Made by a program: the position numbers and the translations under genes. A DNA stretch of 64,000 nucleotides from Ideonella alba. GTDB taxonomy: Bacteria; Pseudomonadota; Gammaproteobacteria; Burkholderiales; Burkholderiaceae_C. The notes under the pieces are model-generated. The model was given only the letters and a program-made list of their open reading frames with translations, made no database searches and was not told the DNA's origin. The stretch lies in NCBI RefSeq assembly GCF_018069875.1, contig NZ_JAGQDF010000003.1, positions 248,001-312,000 of the forward strand, written 5' to 3'. Shown here piece after piece: positions 56,361-64,000 of this stretch (positions within the stretch are counted from its first letter, which is position 1; each line of letters begins with the position of its first letter).

Positions 56361-56927
56361 TCAGCGCGGTGGGCGCAGGCAACGCCAGGTCAGCCCGCAG
56401 GCCGGCAGGCCGACCAGCAGCACCACGCCCACCATCGGCAGGCCCAGCAACAGGGTCGCCAGCGCCAGGGCGGCCAGCGCCAGTGCCGGCGCGCGGCCCA
56501 GCGGGTGAGCCGACAGGCCCGCGGCCAGGCGCAGGCCGGCCCCGGCCACCAGGCCCGCCGCCACCGCCGAGAGCCCGGCGATCGCGCCCTTCACCACCGG
56601 CCAGGACTCCACCTGGGCCAGGGCGGTGGCCAGCAACACCAGCAGCAGCGTCGGGGCCAGCAGCAGGCCGCCCAGGGCGCTCAGCGCACCGCGCCAGCCA
56701 AACTGGCGCCAGCCGTACATCAGGGCCAGGTTGCAGACGTTGGGGCCGGGCAGCACCTGGGCGGTGGCCCAGTCACCCGCAAAGCCGGCTTCATCCATCC
56801 AGGCGCGGCGCTCCACCAGTTCGCGGTGCACCACGCCCAGCACGCCGCCAAAGCCCTGCAGCGCCATCCCGGAGAAGACCAGAAACAACTCGCCCAGGTG
56901 GGCCGGGCGCCGCAGCGAAGCGCTCAT
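56361..56927 (-). CDS. chrA: Chromate transporter, N-terminal-half protein
   Basis: A 188-residue protein with the other CHR domain: LGELFLVFSGMALQGFGGVLGVVHRELVERRAW and TAQVLPGPNVCNLALMYGWR. About six membrane helices. It and the downstream gene form a short-chain ChrA pair. It starts 7 bases after the ModA-like gene, so they are probably co-transcribed. Confidence 0.85.
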   Translation of the reverse strand: MSASLRRPAHLGELFLVFSGMALQGFGGVLGVVHRELVERRAWMDEAGFAGDWATAQVLPGPNVCNLALMYGWRQFGWRGALSALGGLLLAPTLLLVLLATALAQVESWPVVKGAIAGLSAVAAGLVAGAGLRLAAGLSAHPLGRAPALALAALALATLLLGLPMVGVVLLVGLPACGLTWRCLRPPR

Positions 56928-56934
56928 GCCGGGC

Positions 56935-57711
56935 TCAGCGCTTGACCGCGGCCGGCTCCAGCCCCGTGGCGCGCACGATCTCGGCCACCGCGGCCGAGGC
57001 CAGGAAGCGCGCCAGGTGCGTGGCCAGCTCGGCCTGCTTGCTGTCCTTGACGAGGCCGGCCGAGAAGAAGATCGTCTGCTGCACTTCTTCGGGCAGGGTG
57101 CCGATGAAGTCCAGCTCCTTGAAGTAGATCAGCTCGCTGACCTGCTGGAAGCCCAGCTCGGCGTCGCCGCGCGCCACCACCGCGCCGACGCGCTCGCTGA
57201 GGATGCGCTTTCCCGTCTCCTTCAGCCGCTCGGCCACCCCCAGCTTGGGGAACAGCTCGGTCGACAGGTAGGTGCCGCTGGCGCTGGCCGAGTAGGCCAC
57301 CGACTTGGCGTCCAGCAGCGTCTTCTTCAGCGCCTCGACGGTGCTGATGTCGGGCTTGGGCGTGCCCTTGCGCACCGCGGCGCCGATCTTCGAGCGCGCC
57401 AGGTCGATGCGCGAGCCGGGCTGCACCTGGCCGGCCTTGACCAGCGCCTCCAGCCCGCCCTCGGAGAGGATCACCAGGTCGAACACCTCGCCGCGGGCGA
57501 AGCGGCTGGGGATGGAATCCGGCGCATTGCCGATCGAGGCGCCGAAGCTGCTGATCACGGTGTGGCCGGTGGCCTGCTCGTAGATCGGGATCAGCTGCTT
57601 GTAGGCCTCGGTGAAGGCGCCCGAGGTGACGACGCGGATCTCGGCGGCCCAGGCGCCGATCTGTGCCAGGGACAGGCTGGCCAGCAGGGCCAGACGGATG
57701 AGGATGTGCAT
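56935..57711 (-). CDS. ModA-like periplasmic oxyanion-binding protein
   Basis: A 258-residue protein with a signal peptide (cleavage after AWA) and the ModA-like stretches VTSGAFTEAYKQLIPIYEQATG, SFGASIGNAPDSIPSRFARGEVFDLVILS and VARGDAELGFQQVSELIY. It binds a tetrahedral oxyanion such as molybdate, tungstate or perhaps another anion. No ModB or ModC gene is nearby; instead a chromate transporter pair follows, so the two may work on the same class of anions. Confidence 0.8.
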   Translation of the reverse strand: MHILIRLALLASLSLAQIGAWAAEIRVVTSGAFTEAYKQLIPIYEQATGHTVISSFGASIGNAPDSIPSRFARGEVFDLVILSEGGLEALVKAGQVQPGSRIDLARSKIGAAVRKGTPKPDISTVEALKKTLLDAKSVAYSASASGTYLSTELFPKLGVAERLKETGKRILSERVGAVVARGDAELGFQQVSELIYFKELDFIGTLPEEVQQTIFFSAGLVKDSKQAELATHLARFLASAAVAEIVRATGLEPAAVKR

Positions 57712-57735
57712 GGGGTGTCTCCTGCCGAGCCTGGC

Positions 57736-58701
57736 TCAGTCGATCTTGATCTTGCGGTCGCGGATCACGCGGCCCCACATCGCCGACTCGCGGGCGATCT
57801 CCTGCGCCAGCTCCTCGCGCGTGCCGGGGGCGGGCGGCATGCCATGCTGGTTCAGCTCGGCCACCACGTCGGGCGACTTCAGCACCTTGACCAGCTCGGT
57901 GTTCCAGCGGTCCAGGATGGGCTTGGGCACCTTGGACGAGGCCACGAAGGCGTACCAGTTGGTGGCCAGGTAGCCGGGGAAGCCCGACTCGGCGATGGTG
58001 GGCACATTGGGCAGCTGCGGAATGCGCTTGGCGCCGGTCACCGCCAGCGGGATCAGCTTGCCGGCATCGATGTGCTGCTGTGCGGTGGACAGCGTCGAGT
58101 AGTAGGCCGCCACGCGCCCGCCCAGCAGGTCCTGCAGCGCCGGTGCGCCGCCCTTGTAGGGGATGTGGACGGTGTCGATCTTCGCCATGTCGTCCATCAG
58201 CTCGCCCGCCAGGTGCGAGGCCGAGCCGGCACCGGTGGAGGCGTAGTCGAGCTTGCCGGGGTTCTTGCGCGCGAAGTCGATGAACTCGGCAAAGGTCTTG
58301 ATCTTCAGCCCGCTGTGCACCACCAGCACGTTGGGGAAGTTCACGCCCATGGTCACCGGTGCCAGGTCCTTGACCGGGTCGTAGGGGAGCTTCATCAGGT
58401 GCGGCGCGATCGCCAGCGGCCCCACCGAGCCGAACAGCAGCACCGAGCCATCGGCCGGGCCGGTGGCGGCGAACTGGTGCGCGATGTTGCCGCCGGCGCC
58501 GGCCTTGTTGTCGATCACCACGGTGAAGCCGGTGTTGTCGGCCAGCTTCTTGCCGATGATGCGCGCCGCGGTGTCGGCCGCGCCGCCGGCGGCGAAGCCG
58601 ACGACGATGGTGAGGTTCTTCTTGGCGGGCAGGTCCTGCGCCTGGCCGCACAGCGGCATCAGCGCGATGGCCAGGGCGGCCAGCAGAGGTCGGCGGTTCA
58701 T
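57736..58701 (-). CDS. TctC-type tripartite transporter binding protein (Bug family)
   Basis: A 321-residue protein with a signal peptide (cleavage after AQA) and the Bug/TctC core: TIVVGFAAGGAADTAARII, VVIDNKAGAGGNIA and YASTGAGSASHLAGELM. It captures a carboxylate in the periplasm. No TctA or TctB gene is present here; such orphan receptors are very common in Burkholderiales. It lies 20 bases after tcuB and probably delivers tricarballylate or citrate for that pathway. Confidence 0.88.
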   Translation of the reverse strand: MNRRPLLAALAIALMPLCGQAQDLPAKKNLTIVVGFAAGGAADTAARIIGKKLADNTGFTVVIDNKAGAGGNIAHQFAATGPADGSVLLFGSVGPLAIAPHLMKLPYDPVKDLAPVTMGVNFPNVLVVHSGLKIKTFAEFIDFARKNPGKLDYASTGAGSASHLAGELMDDMAKIDTVHIPYKGGAPALQDLLGGRVAAYYSTLSTAQQHIDAGKLIPLAVTGAKRIPQLPNVPTIAESGFPGYLATNWYAFVASSKVPKPILDRWNTELVKVLKSPDVVAELNQHGMPPAPGTREELAQEIARESAMWGRVIRDRKIKID

Positions 58702-58720
58702 GGGTGTCTCCTTGGAGTCG

Positions 58721-59881
58721 TCAGTCGGCGCCCAGGCCGACGGGGTTGGGTTGGCGGCGCTCCACCGCAGCGCGCAGCAGCGCGGCGGTGCGGTAGAGAC
58801 CATGGGCGAACTTGCCGCAGGGCAGGGTGGCAAACAGGGCCAGCACCGCACCCAGGTGCACGCAGAGCCACCACGGCATGGCCGCGCTGGCGCCGGCCAG
58901 CCACAGGCCCAGGCCGCTGCTGGCCACCAGGCACAGCAGGGCGATGAAGCCCAGGTCCATCGGCCGCTGCGCCGGATCGCCGTGCAGCGGGTGGCGCCGC
59001 AGATGCAGCCAGCCCAGGCCGGCCGTGCCCACGGCCAGTGCCACGCCGCCCGGCACGCCCAGCAGCTTGGGCAGCGCTGGCCAGGCATAGGGTGCGTGCC
59101 AGCCGAAGGCATAGTGGTAGAGCGTGGCCACCGCGGTGGCCGCGAAGCACAGCATGAAGCCGTAGAAGGTCAGGTGGTGGAAGCGCCGGCGCGCGTGGGT
59201 CCAGGCGTCGTCGGCGTTGTGGCAGCCCTCGCCATGTCCGCCGTCCAGGTAGCGCAGCACCAGCGCCTGGCCGGTGGCTTCGCGCGCCGCTTCGGCGCCC
59301 AGCGGCTGGCCGCTGCTGACCGGCGTGGCCTGGCGCCAGAAGCGGCGCACGCCGATCGCCAGCGACAGCGCCGCGAAGCCCAGCACCGGCGCGAACAGCG
59401 CCACCAGCAGGCCGTGCGGCAGCACCGCGTAGAAGCCGGCGCCCGCGGGCACCTGCCATCCGCCGCCCAGCACCACCGCGACCGCCAGCACCAGCGCCAG
59501 CGCGGCGGCCAGCGCCAGCGACAGCACCAGGCCGTTGCGCTCGTAGGCGCGGCCCAGTGCGGCCGGCCAGGCGTTGACCGCGTAGGTGCGCTGGCGCACC
59601 TGGGCCATGGCCCGCGGCACATTGACGGCAAATTCGTGCGGCGGCGCGTATTGGCAGGCGTGCAGGCAGGCGCCGCAGGCGTGACACAGGTTGGCCAGGT
59701 AGTGGGCGTCGGCCGGCTCGAAGCGCAGCCGATAGGTCATCGCCGGGAAGACGGCGCAGAAGCCCTCGCAGTAGCGGCAGGCATTGCAGATCTGCATCAC
59801 CCGCGCCACCTCGGCTTCGGGCGTGGGCGCGCCCTCGGCCAGCGCCACGGCCTGCGCGGCCAGCGACTCAAGCGGCTGCAT
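58721..59881 (-). CDS. tcuB: Tricarballylate utilisation electron-transfer protein TcuB
   Basis: A 386-residue protein. [11 protein letters not shown] and [11 protein letters not shown] are two 4Fe-4S motifs in the N-terminal 90 residues, followed by about six membrane helices with histidines for haem or quinone contact. TcuB reoxidises FADH2 of TcuA by passing electrons to the quinone pool. Its start overlaps the tcuA stop by 14 bases. Confidence 0.93.
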   Translation of the reverse strand: MQPLESLAAQAVALAEGAPTPEAEVARVMQICNACRYCEGFCAVFPAMTYRLRFEPADAHYLANLCHACGACLHACQYAPPHEFAVNVPRAMAQVRQRTYAVNAWPAALGRAYERNGLVLSLALAAALALVLAVAVVLGGGWQVPAGAGFYAVLPHGLLVALFAPVLGFAALSLAIGVRRFWRQATPVSSGQPLGAEAAREATGQALVLRYLDGGHGEGCHNADDAWTHARRRFHHLTFYGFMLCFAATAVATLYHYAFGWHAPYAWPALPKLLGVPGGVALAVGTAGLGWLHLRRHPLHGDPAQRPMDLGFIALLCLVASSGLGLWLAGASAAMPWWLCVHLGAVLALFATLPCGKFAHGLYRTAALLRAAVERRQPNPVGLGAD

Positions 59882-61280
59882 GGCGCACCTCCTGCACCCG
59901 GGCCGCGGCGGCGGCGCGCTCGCCGGCAATGCGGCCAAACGCCGTGCCGATCGACATGCCGACACCGGCGGTGTAGCCCTGGCCCAGCACATTGCCGGCC
60001 ATCATCTCGCCGGCCACGAACAGGTTGGGGCTGGGCCGGTCGGCAAAGCGCACCGCGGCGGTCTCGTCGGTGCGCAGGCCCAGGTAGGTGAAGGTCACGC
60101 CGGGGCGCAGTGCGTAGCCGTAGAAGGGCGGCGTGTCGATCGGCCGCGCCCAGTGGCTCTTGGCGGGCGTCAGGCCCTCGGTGGCGCAGTCGTCAAGCAC
60201 GGTGTGGTCGAAGCGCCCGGGGCGGCAGGCGCGGTTGTAGTCGTCCAGGGTCAGCATGAAGCGGTCCTCGGGCAGGCCCAGGCGGCGCGCCAGCTCGGGC
60301 AGGCTGTCGGCCACCACGCCGGGAAAGACCGGCGGCATGAAACGGCCCACGGCCTTGGCGTCGATCACCGACCAGGCGGTCTGCCCCGGCTGGTGGGCCA
60401 CCAGCCGGCCCCAGATCGCGTAGCGCTTGGGCCAGAAGTCCTCGCCCTCGTCGTAGAAGCGCTCGCCGTCGCGGTTGAGGACCACGCCCAGGCTGACGCA
60501 GTCGATGCGGGTGCAGATGCCACCGTCGTACAGCGGCGCGCGGGCATCGATCGCCACCATGTGGGCCTGGGTGGCGTCGCCGATCGCATCGGCGTGCTGC
60601 TCGTCGATCAGGTGGCGCAGCAGCGTGCCCTGGTTGAAGCGGGTGCCGCGGATCAGGAACTGGTCGGCCGGCCATTCGCCGCGCGCGTTGCGGCCCCAGG
60701 CCTCGCGCAGCCAGTCGCGGTTGGATTCGAAGCCGCCGGCCGCCAGCACGCAGCTGGCCGCCTCGATGCGTTCATTGCCGGCCCAGGCGGCGACGAAGCG
60801 GCCGTCCTGCAGCTCGATGCGCTGCACCGGCGTGTCGTAGCGCACCTGCACGCCCAGGCGCTCGGCGCTGCGGTAGTAGGCGTTGACCAGGGCCTTGCCG
60901 CCACCCATGAAGAAGGCGTTGGTGCGCGCCACATGCAGGGCGCCCGACAGCGGCGGCTGGAAGCGCACGCCGTGGCGCTGCATCCAGCCGCGGCAGGTGG
61001 CCGAGGCGCGGATCACCATCCGGGCCAGCGCCTCGTTGGTGCGCCCGCCGGTGACCTTCAGCAGGTCCTGCCAGTACTCCTCCTCGGGGTAGGCGTCGAC
61101 CAGCACGTCCTGCGGCGCGTCGTGCATGCAACGCAGGTTGCGGGTGTGGGCCGAGTTGCCGCCGCGCAGGTCGCGCGGCGCGGCTTCGAGCAGCAGCACG
61201 CGCGCACCCGCCTCGCGCGCCGTCAGCGCCGCGCACAGGGCCGCATTGCCCCCTCCGATGACCAGCACGTCCGTGCCCAT
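59868..61280 (-). CDS. tcuA: Tricarballylate dehydrogenase TcuA
   Basis: A 470-residue flavoprotein of the succinate-dehydrogenase/fumarate-reductase type: [22 protein letters not shown] is the FAD-binding start, and [13 protein letters not shown] and [19 protein letters not shown] are family marks. It oxidises tricarballylate to cis-aconitate. Start at ATG 61280 chosen over GTG 61292. The LysR gene upstream on the same strand probably controls it. Confidence 0.93.
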   Translation of the reverse strand: MGTDVLVIGGGNAALCAALTAREAGARVLLLEAAPRDLRGGNSAHTRNLRCMHDAPQDVLVDAYPEEEYWQDLLKVTGGRTNEALARMVIRASATCRGWMQRHGVRFQPPLSGALHVARTNAFFMGGGKALVNAYYRSAERLGVQVRYDTPVQRIELQDGRFVAAWAGNERIEAASCVLAAGGFESNRDWLREAWGRNARGEWPADQFLIRGTRFNQGTLLRHLIDEQHADAIGDATQAHMVAIDARAPLYDGGICTRIDCVSLGVVLNRDGERFYDEGEDFWPKRYAIWGRLVAHQPGQTAWSVIDAKAVGRFMPPVFPGVVADSLPELARRLGLPEDRFMLTLDDYNRACRPGRFDHTVLDDCATEGLTPAKSHWARPIDTPPFYGYALRPGVTFTYLGLRTDETAAVRFADRPSPNLFVAGEMMAGNVLGQGYTAGVGMSIGTAFGRIAGERAAAAARVQEVRHAAA

Positions 61281-61333
61281 GAACCGCCCCACAGCCGATG
61301 AAACATGGGGCGATTGTGGAAACCGGCGATTGA

Positions 61334-61371
61334 TTCGTGAAATGAAAAGGACGGATCGATTATTGCGATCC
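61334..61371. promoter_or_regulatory. LysR-type binding site and palindrome before tcuA
   Basis: TTC at 61334-61336 and GAA at 61344-61346 give the T-N11-A pattern of LysR-type boxes. GGATCG at 61353-61358 and CGATCC at 61366-61371 form a second perfect inverted repeat. Both lie between the LysR gene stop and tcuA start, in an AT-richer stretch. Confidence 0.5.
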
Positions 61372-61396
61372 AGGCATCAGTGGCCGCACCGCCGGT

Positions 61397-62290
61397 TCAG
61401 GGCTTGAAGCGCGCCTGCTCAATCAGCTTCCTGAACGCCAGCGCCGCCGGCGACAGGGCCTGCTCGCGGCGCTGCAGCAGCACCACCTGGCGCCGCACCA
61501 CCGGGTGGGTCAGCGGGATCTTGCGCACGCCGGGCCGGTCGCCCGGCTGGAAGGTGGACGAGGGCAGGATGGCCGCTCCCACGCCGGCCGCCACCAGGTT
61601 GATCGCGGTGGCGTGGTGCTGCACCTCGTAGCGGCCCTGCAGCCGGATGCCGCGCTTGGCCAGCTGGTAGTCCATGAAGATGCGCGTGGCCATGAAGCTG
61701 CTGACGCCGATCAGCTCGGTGTCATGCAGGTCGCTCCAGCGCACCTCGGCGGCCTGCTCCAGCGGGTGCGGCGTGCGGCACAGGAACACCAGCGGGTCGC
61801 TGAACAGCCGCCGCTCTTCCAGGTCGGGGTGCGGCTCGCCGTGCAGCGCGATGCCCAGGTCGGCCTGGCCATCCAGCACCGCCTGGCGCACCTCGGTAGA
61901 GGACCCGTCGTGCAGCCGGATGCGGTTGTCCGGGTGCGCCTGCGCGTACTGGCGGATCAGGCCGGGCAGCACGTGCGAGCTCATCGAGGGGATGCAGGCC
62001 AGCGCCAGCTGTCCGCTGCCCAGCCGCGACATGTCCTTCAGTCGCTCGACGGCGCTGGTCATGTCCTGCACCAGCGCGCGCGCCTGCGGCAGGAACTCGC
62101 GGCCCACGGTGCTCAGCGCGACGCGCCGCGTGGTGCGGTCCAGCAGCTTCAGGCCCAGGTAGGCCTCGAGCTTCTGCACGCGCCGGGTCAGCGCGGTCTG
62201 GGTGAGGTGCAGCTCGCGCGCCGCGCGGCTGAAGCCGCCCAGCTCGGCCACCGCCACGAAGGCCTGAACGCCATCGAAATCGACCTTCAT
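61397..62290 (-). CDS. LysR-family regulator of the tcu genes
   Basis: A 297-residue regulator. N-terminal helix-turn-helix AFVAVAELGGFSRAARELHLTQTALTRRVQKLEAYLG, then the periplasmic-binding-like effector domain. Its place upstream of tcuA with a T-N11-A site between them fits TcuR, which activates tcuABC with tricarballylate as effector. It is divergent from a thioesterase gene, 32 bases away. Confidence 0.88.
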   Translation of the reverse strand: MKVDFDGVQAFVAVAELGGFSRAARELHLTQTALTRRVQKLEAYLGLKLLDRTTRRVALSTVGREFLPQARALVQDMTSAVERLKDMSRLGSGQLALACIPSMSSHVLPGLIRQYAQAHPDNRIRLHDGSSTEVRQAVLDGQADLGIALHGEPHPDLEERRLFSDPLVFLCRTPHPLEQAAEVRWSDLHDTELIGVSSFMATRIFMDYQLAKRGIRLQGRYEVQHHATAINLVAAGVGAAILPSSTFQPGDRPGVRKIPLTHPVVRRQVVLLQRREQALSPAALAFRKLIEQARFKP

Positions 62291-62322
62291 GCACCGATCT
62301 TACGGCGCGCGAAAATCGGCCC

Positions 62323-62751
62323 ATGCCCCGACTTCAGCTTCAGCCCCCCGAGCGCTTCGGTTTCGAGACCGCCGTGCAGATCTACATCAGCCACGTCAAC
62401 CAGGGCGGGCACCTGGACAACGCGCAGCTGATCACGCTGGTGTCCGAGGCGCGGCTGCGATTTTTCCGCGCACTGGGCTGGCGCGAGGGCGATGTGGGCG
62501 GCTGCCCGATCGTCGTGGCCGAGCTGCAGGCGCAGTACCAGAGCGAGGGCTTCCACGGCGAGACCATGCGCATCCGCATGCAGCCGGTGGAGTTCGCGCG
62601 CTGCGGCTTTGCGCTGGCCTTCCAGATGAGCGACGAGGCCAGCGGCCGGCCGGTGGCGCGCGGCCAGAGCGGCATCGTCTTCATCGACCGCGCCACGCGC
62701 AAGCCGGTGGACATCCCGCCCGCCGTGCGGGCTCAGCTGCTGGCGGTCTGA
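62323..62751 (+). CDS. Hot-dog-fold thioesterase
   Basis: A 142-residue protein: AVQIYISHVNQGGHLDNAQLITLVSEARLRFFRALGW matches the 4HBT/YbgC-type acyl-CoA thioesterase core with an acidic catalytic residue replaced by the D near HLDN. It probably cleaves an acyl-CoA. The last 19 bases overlap the end of the opposite YgjP-like gene. Confidence 0.8.
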   Translation: MPRLQLQPPERFGFETAVQIYISHVNQGGHLDNAQLITLVSEARLRFFRALGWREGDVGGCPIVVAELQAQYQSEGFHGETMRIRMQPVEFARCGFALAFQMSDEASGRPVARGQSGIVFIDRATRKPVDIPPAVRAQLLAV

Positions 62752-63266
62752 GCGGCCACGGCATCGGCCGCCAGCCACAGGCGCAGGTCGAACTCGCGCT
62801 GGTGGTAGTCGCCCAGCATGTGCGTGCACAGGCCATAGAAGGCCTTGTCGTGCTCGGGCTCCTTCAGGTGGGCCAGTTCGTGCACGACGATCATCTCCAG
62901 GAAGGCCGCGGGCAGATCGCGGAACAGCGTGGCGATGCGGATCTCGCGGCGCGATTTCAGCTGACCGCCCTGCACCTGGGTGCGCCGGGTGTGGGTGCCC
63001 AGCGCCTGCTGCAGCAGGCGGATCTTGGCGTCATAGGCGATGCGGGCGATCGGTGGCGCGTTGCGCAGGAAGCGCTGCTTGCGCTCGTTGACATAGTCGA
63101 ACAGCGCGCGGTCGTCGCGCACCGGGTTGGGCTCAGGGTGGCGCTGGCGCAGCAGCGCGTGCATCTGCCCGGCCAGCAGCGTGGGCGTGACCTGGGCGAT
63201 CAGCTCGGGCGGGTAGCCGCCCAGCGGCGCCAGCGCCTTGGCGGGCAGGGCGGCGGACGCGCTCAC
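62733..63266 (-). CDS. YgjP-like (DUF45) metallopeptidase
   Basis: A 177-residue protein with MIVVHELAHLKEPEHDKAFYGLC, the HExxH-like zinc motif of the YgjP family. The known relatives have a minigluzincin-type fold. It starts with GTG at 63266, overlapping the M61 peptidase stop by 4 bases, so the two peptidase genes form one unit. Confidence 0.85.
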   Translation of the reverse strand: MSASAALPAKALAPLGGYPPELIAQVTPTLLAGQMHALLRQRHPEPNPVRDDRALFDYVNERKQRFLRNAPPIARIAYDAKIRLLQQALGTHTRRTQVQGGQLKSRREIRIATLFRDLPAAFLEMIVVHELAHLKEPEHDKAFYGLCTHMLGDYHQREFDLRLWLAADAVAAQTASS

Positions 63267-64000
63267 CGGGCGCTGTAGATGGCCGCCAGGCGGTCGGGCT
63301 GGCCGTCCGCACGCTGCAGCACCGGGAAGCGCTGGCCGCCGCGCCAGTCGATCGTCACCAGGCGGAAGAGATCGTCCTCCTTGAGCAGCAGCTGGATCGG
63401 CGCGCGGCCGTCCCGGTTGGCGTCGATCGCCTGCGCCAGGCGCTCGCTCGTATAGGCCTGCAGGTTCACCGCCAGCAGCGTCAGGCCCGGCGCCAGGCCC
63501 GCCTTGAACGCGGGGCTGTCCCAGGCCACCTGCTCGAGCTTGCCCTCGTGCGTGACCATCAGGCCCAGCGACCAGCGGAAGTCGGCCGGGCGCGGCTTGC
63601 CGTCGCGCGACGGGGCGTTCTTCGCGAAGGGGCTTTCGGTGCCGCTCCAGCCCAGCGTCCAGCCGCCGCGGGCCAGGCCGTCGAGCGGCGCGCTGGGGCC
63701 GTGGCTGTCCAGGCGCTGGCGCAGGAAGCCGGCCCAGTCGTGCGGCTGCACCGCGTTCAGCGCGGCCACCACCTCGTCGAAGGTGTAGGGCAGGGGCGCG
63801 ATGCTGCCGTCAGCACGGAAGGCCGTGGGCACGCCGAAGAAGGCCCGGGCGAAGTCGTCGAGCGACTTGGTGCCTCCACTCTTCTCGCGGATCAGCGTGT
63901 CGGCGTCCAGCCAGATCAGCGTGGCCTCGTCGTAGTAGTCGACGCCGCGCTGCCAGTCGCGCCAGGCCTTGTCGCGGCTGCTGCGGATCGTGCCTTCGTT
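63263..64000 (-). CDS. M61 family peptidase, C-terminal part, runs off window
   Basis: About 245 residues are visible; the N-terminus lies beyond the window edge. WQRGVDYYDEATLIWLDADTLIR is typical of the M61 glycyl-aminopeptidase family, and the C-terminal part from about 63500 leftward is a PDZ-like domain (VAWDSPAFKAGLAPG). The zinc site itself is not in this part. It overlaps the YgjP-like gene and probably shares its transcript. Confidence 0.8.
   Translation of the reverse strand, partial: NEGTIRSSRDKAWRDWQRGVDYYDEATLIWLDADTLIREKSGGTKSLDDFARAFFGVPTAFRADGSIAPLPYTFDEVVAALNAVQPHDWAGFLRQRLDSHGPSAPLDGLARGGWTLGWSGTESPFAKNAPSRDGKPRPADFRWSLGLMVTHEGKLEQVAWDSPAFKAGLAPGLTLLAVNLQAYTSERLAQAIDANRDGRAPIQLLLKEDDLFRLVTIDWRGGQRFPVLQRADGQPDRLAAIYSAR

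Overview
The window is about 64 kb of high-GC DNA from the chromosome of a betaproteobacterium, most likely a member of Burkholderiales near the Rubrivivax/Leptothrix/Ideonella group. This rests on the gene content (a tcuAB tricarballylate module with orphan TctC-type binding protein, CaiB/BaiF transferase, DUF2789, DUF2145), on the replication-origin block, and on an insertion in RnpA that I recall as typical of this order. No search could be run, so family names come from reading motifs.

Layout. 1-3.8 kb: the start of a membrane sensor, an NlpC/P60-like enzyme with an unknown partner, a GFA-fold protein with an odd start, infA and two small conserved proteins. 3.9-9.6 kb: a NERD-UvrD helicase, DUF2789, an M14-type metallopeptidase and two divergent Fic proteins with repeat-rich promoter DNA between them. 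9.9-19.2 kb: a three-gene DNA modification/restriction-like system (SNF2 helicase, N6-adenine methyltransferase of unusual length, type III Res-like helicase-nuclease). The catalytic core of the methyltransferase has far lower GC than its ends.

19.7-31.6 kb is the chromosomal origin block: gyrB, dnaN and dnaA on the minus strand; the dnaA-rpmH intergenic region as candidate oriC; then rpmH, rnpA, yidD and yidC on the plus strand, closed by a strong terminator. Two paralogous lipoprotein genes sit between dnaN and dnaA. An inverted pair of DnaA boxes lies inside rnpA.

31.7-44 kb holds mixed housekeeping and unknown genes: a DUF945-TPR fusion, an orphan I9-type protease-inhibitor-like protein, CaiB/BaiF, GNAT, a T2SSE_N-like protein, a PAS-GGDEF cyclase, an orphan FtsX-like permease, tgt, and a protein that keeps the outline of an SNF2 helicase but has lost its ATPase motifs.

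44-50.7 kb is the most interesting block. Eight closely packed minus-strand genes, five of the junctions overlapping by 4 bases, encode two secreted proteins (one DUF2145), a fused lysophospholipid transporter/acyltransferase, an Lgt-like membrane enzyme, three small membrane proteins and a radical SAM enzyme resembling the MJ0619/tetraether-lipid-synthase (Tes) family. The content suggests a membrane-lipid or lipoprotein modification pathway. It is divergent from an XRE regulator whose promoter contains a clear palindrome and looks leaderless.

51.6-64 kb: a GGDEF-EAL protein with a CZB-like end, a di-haem cytochrome c peroxidase, a split chromate transporter with a ModA-like binding protein, TctC, tcuB, tcuA, a LysR regulator, a thioesterase, a YgjP-like metallopeptidase and the end of an M61 peptidase. 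No rRNA, tRNA, CRISPR array or recognisable insertion sequence was seen.
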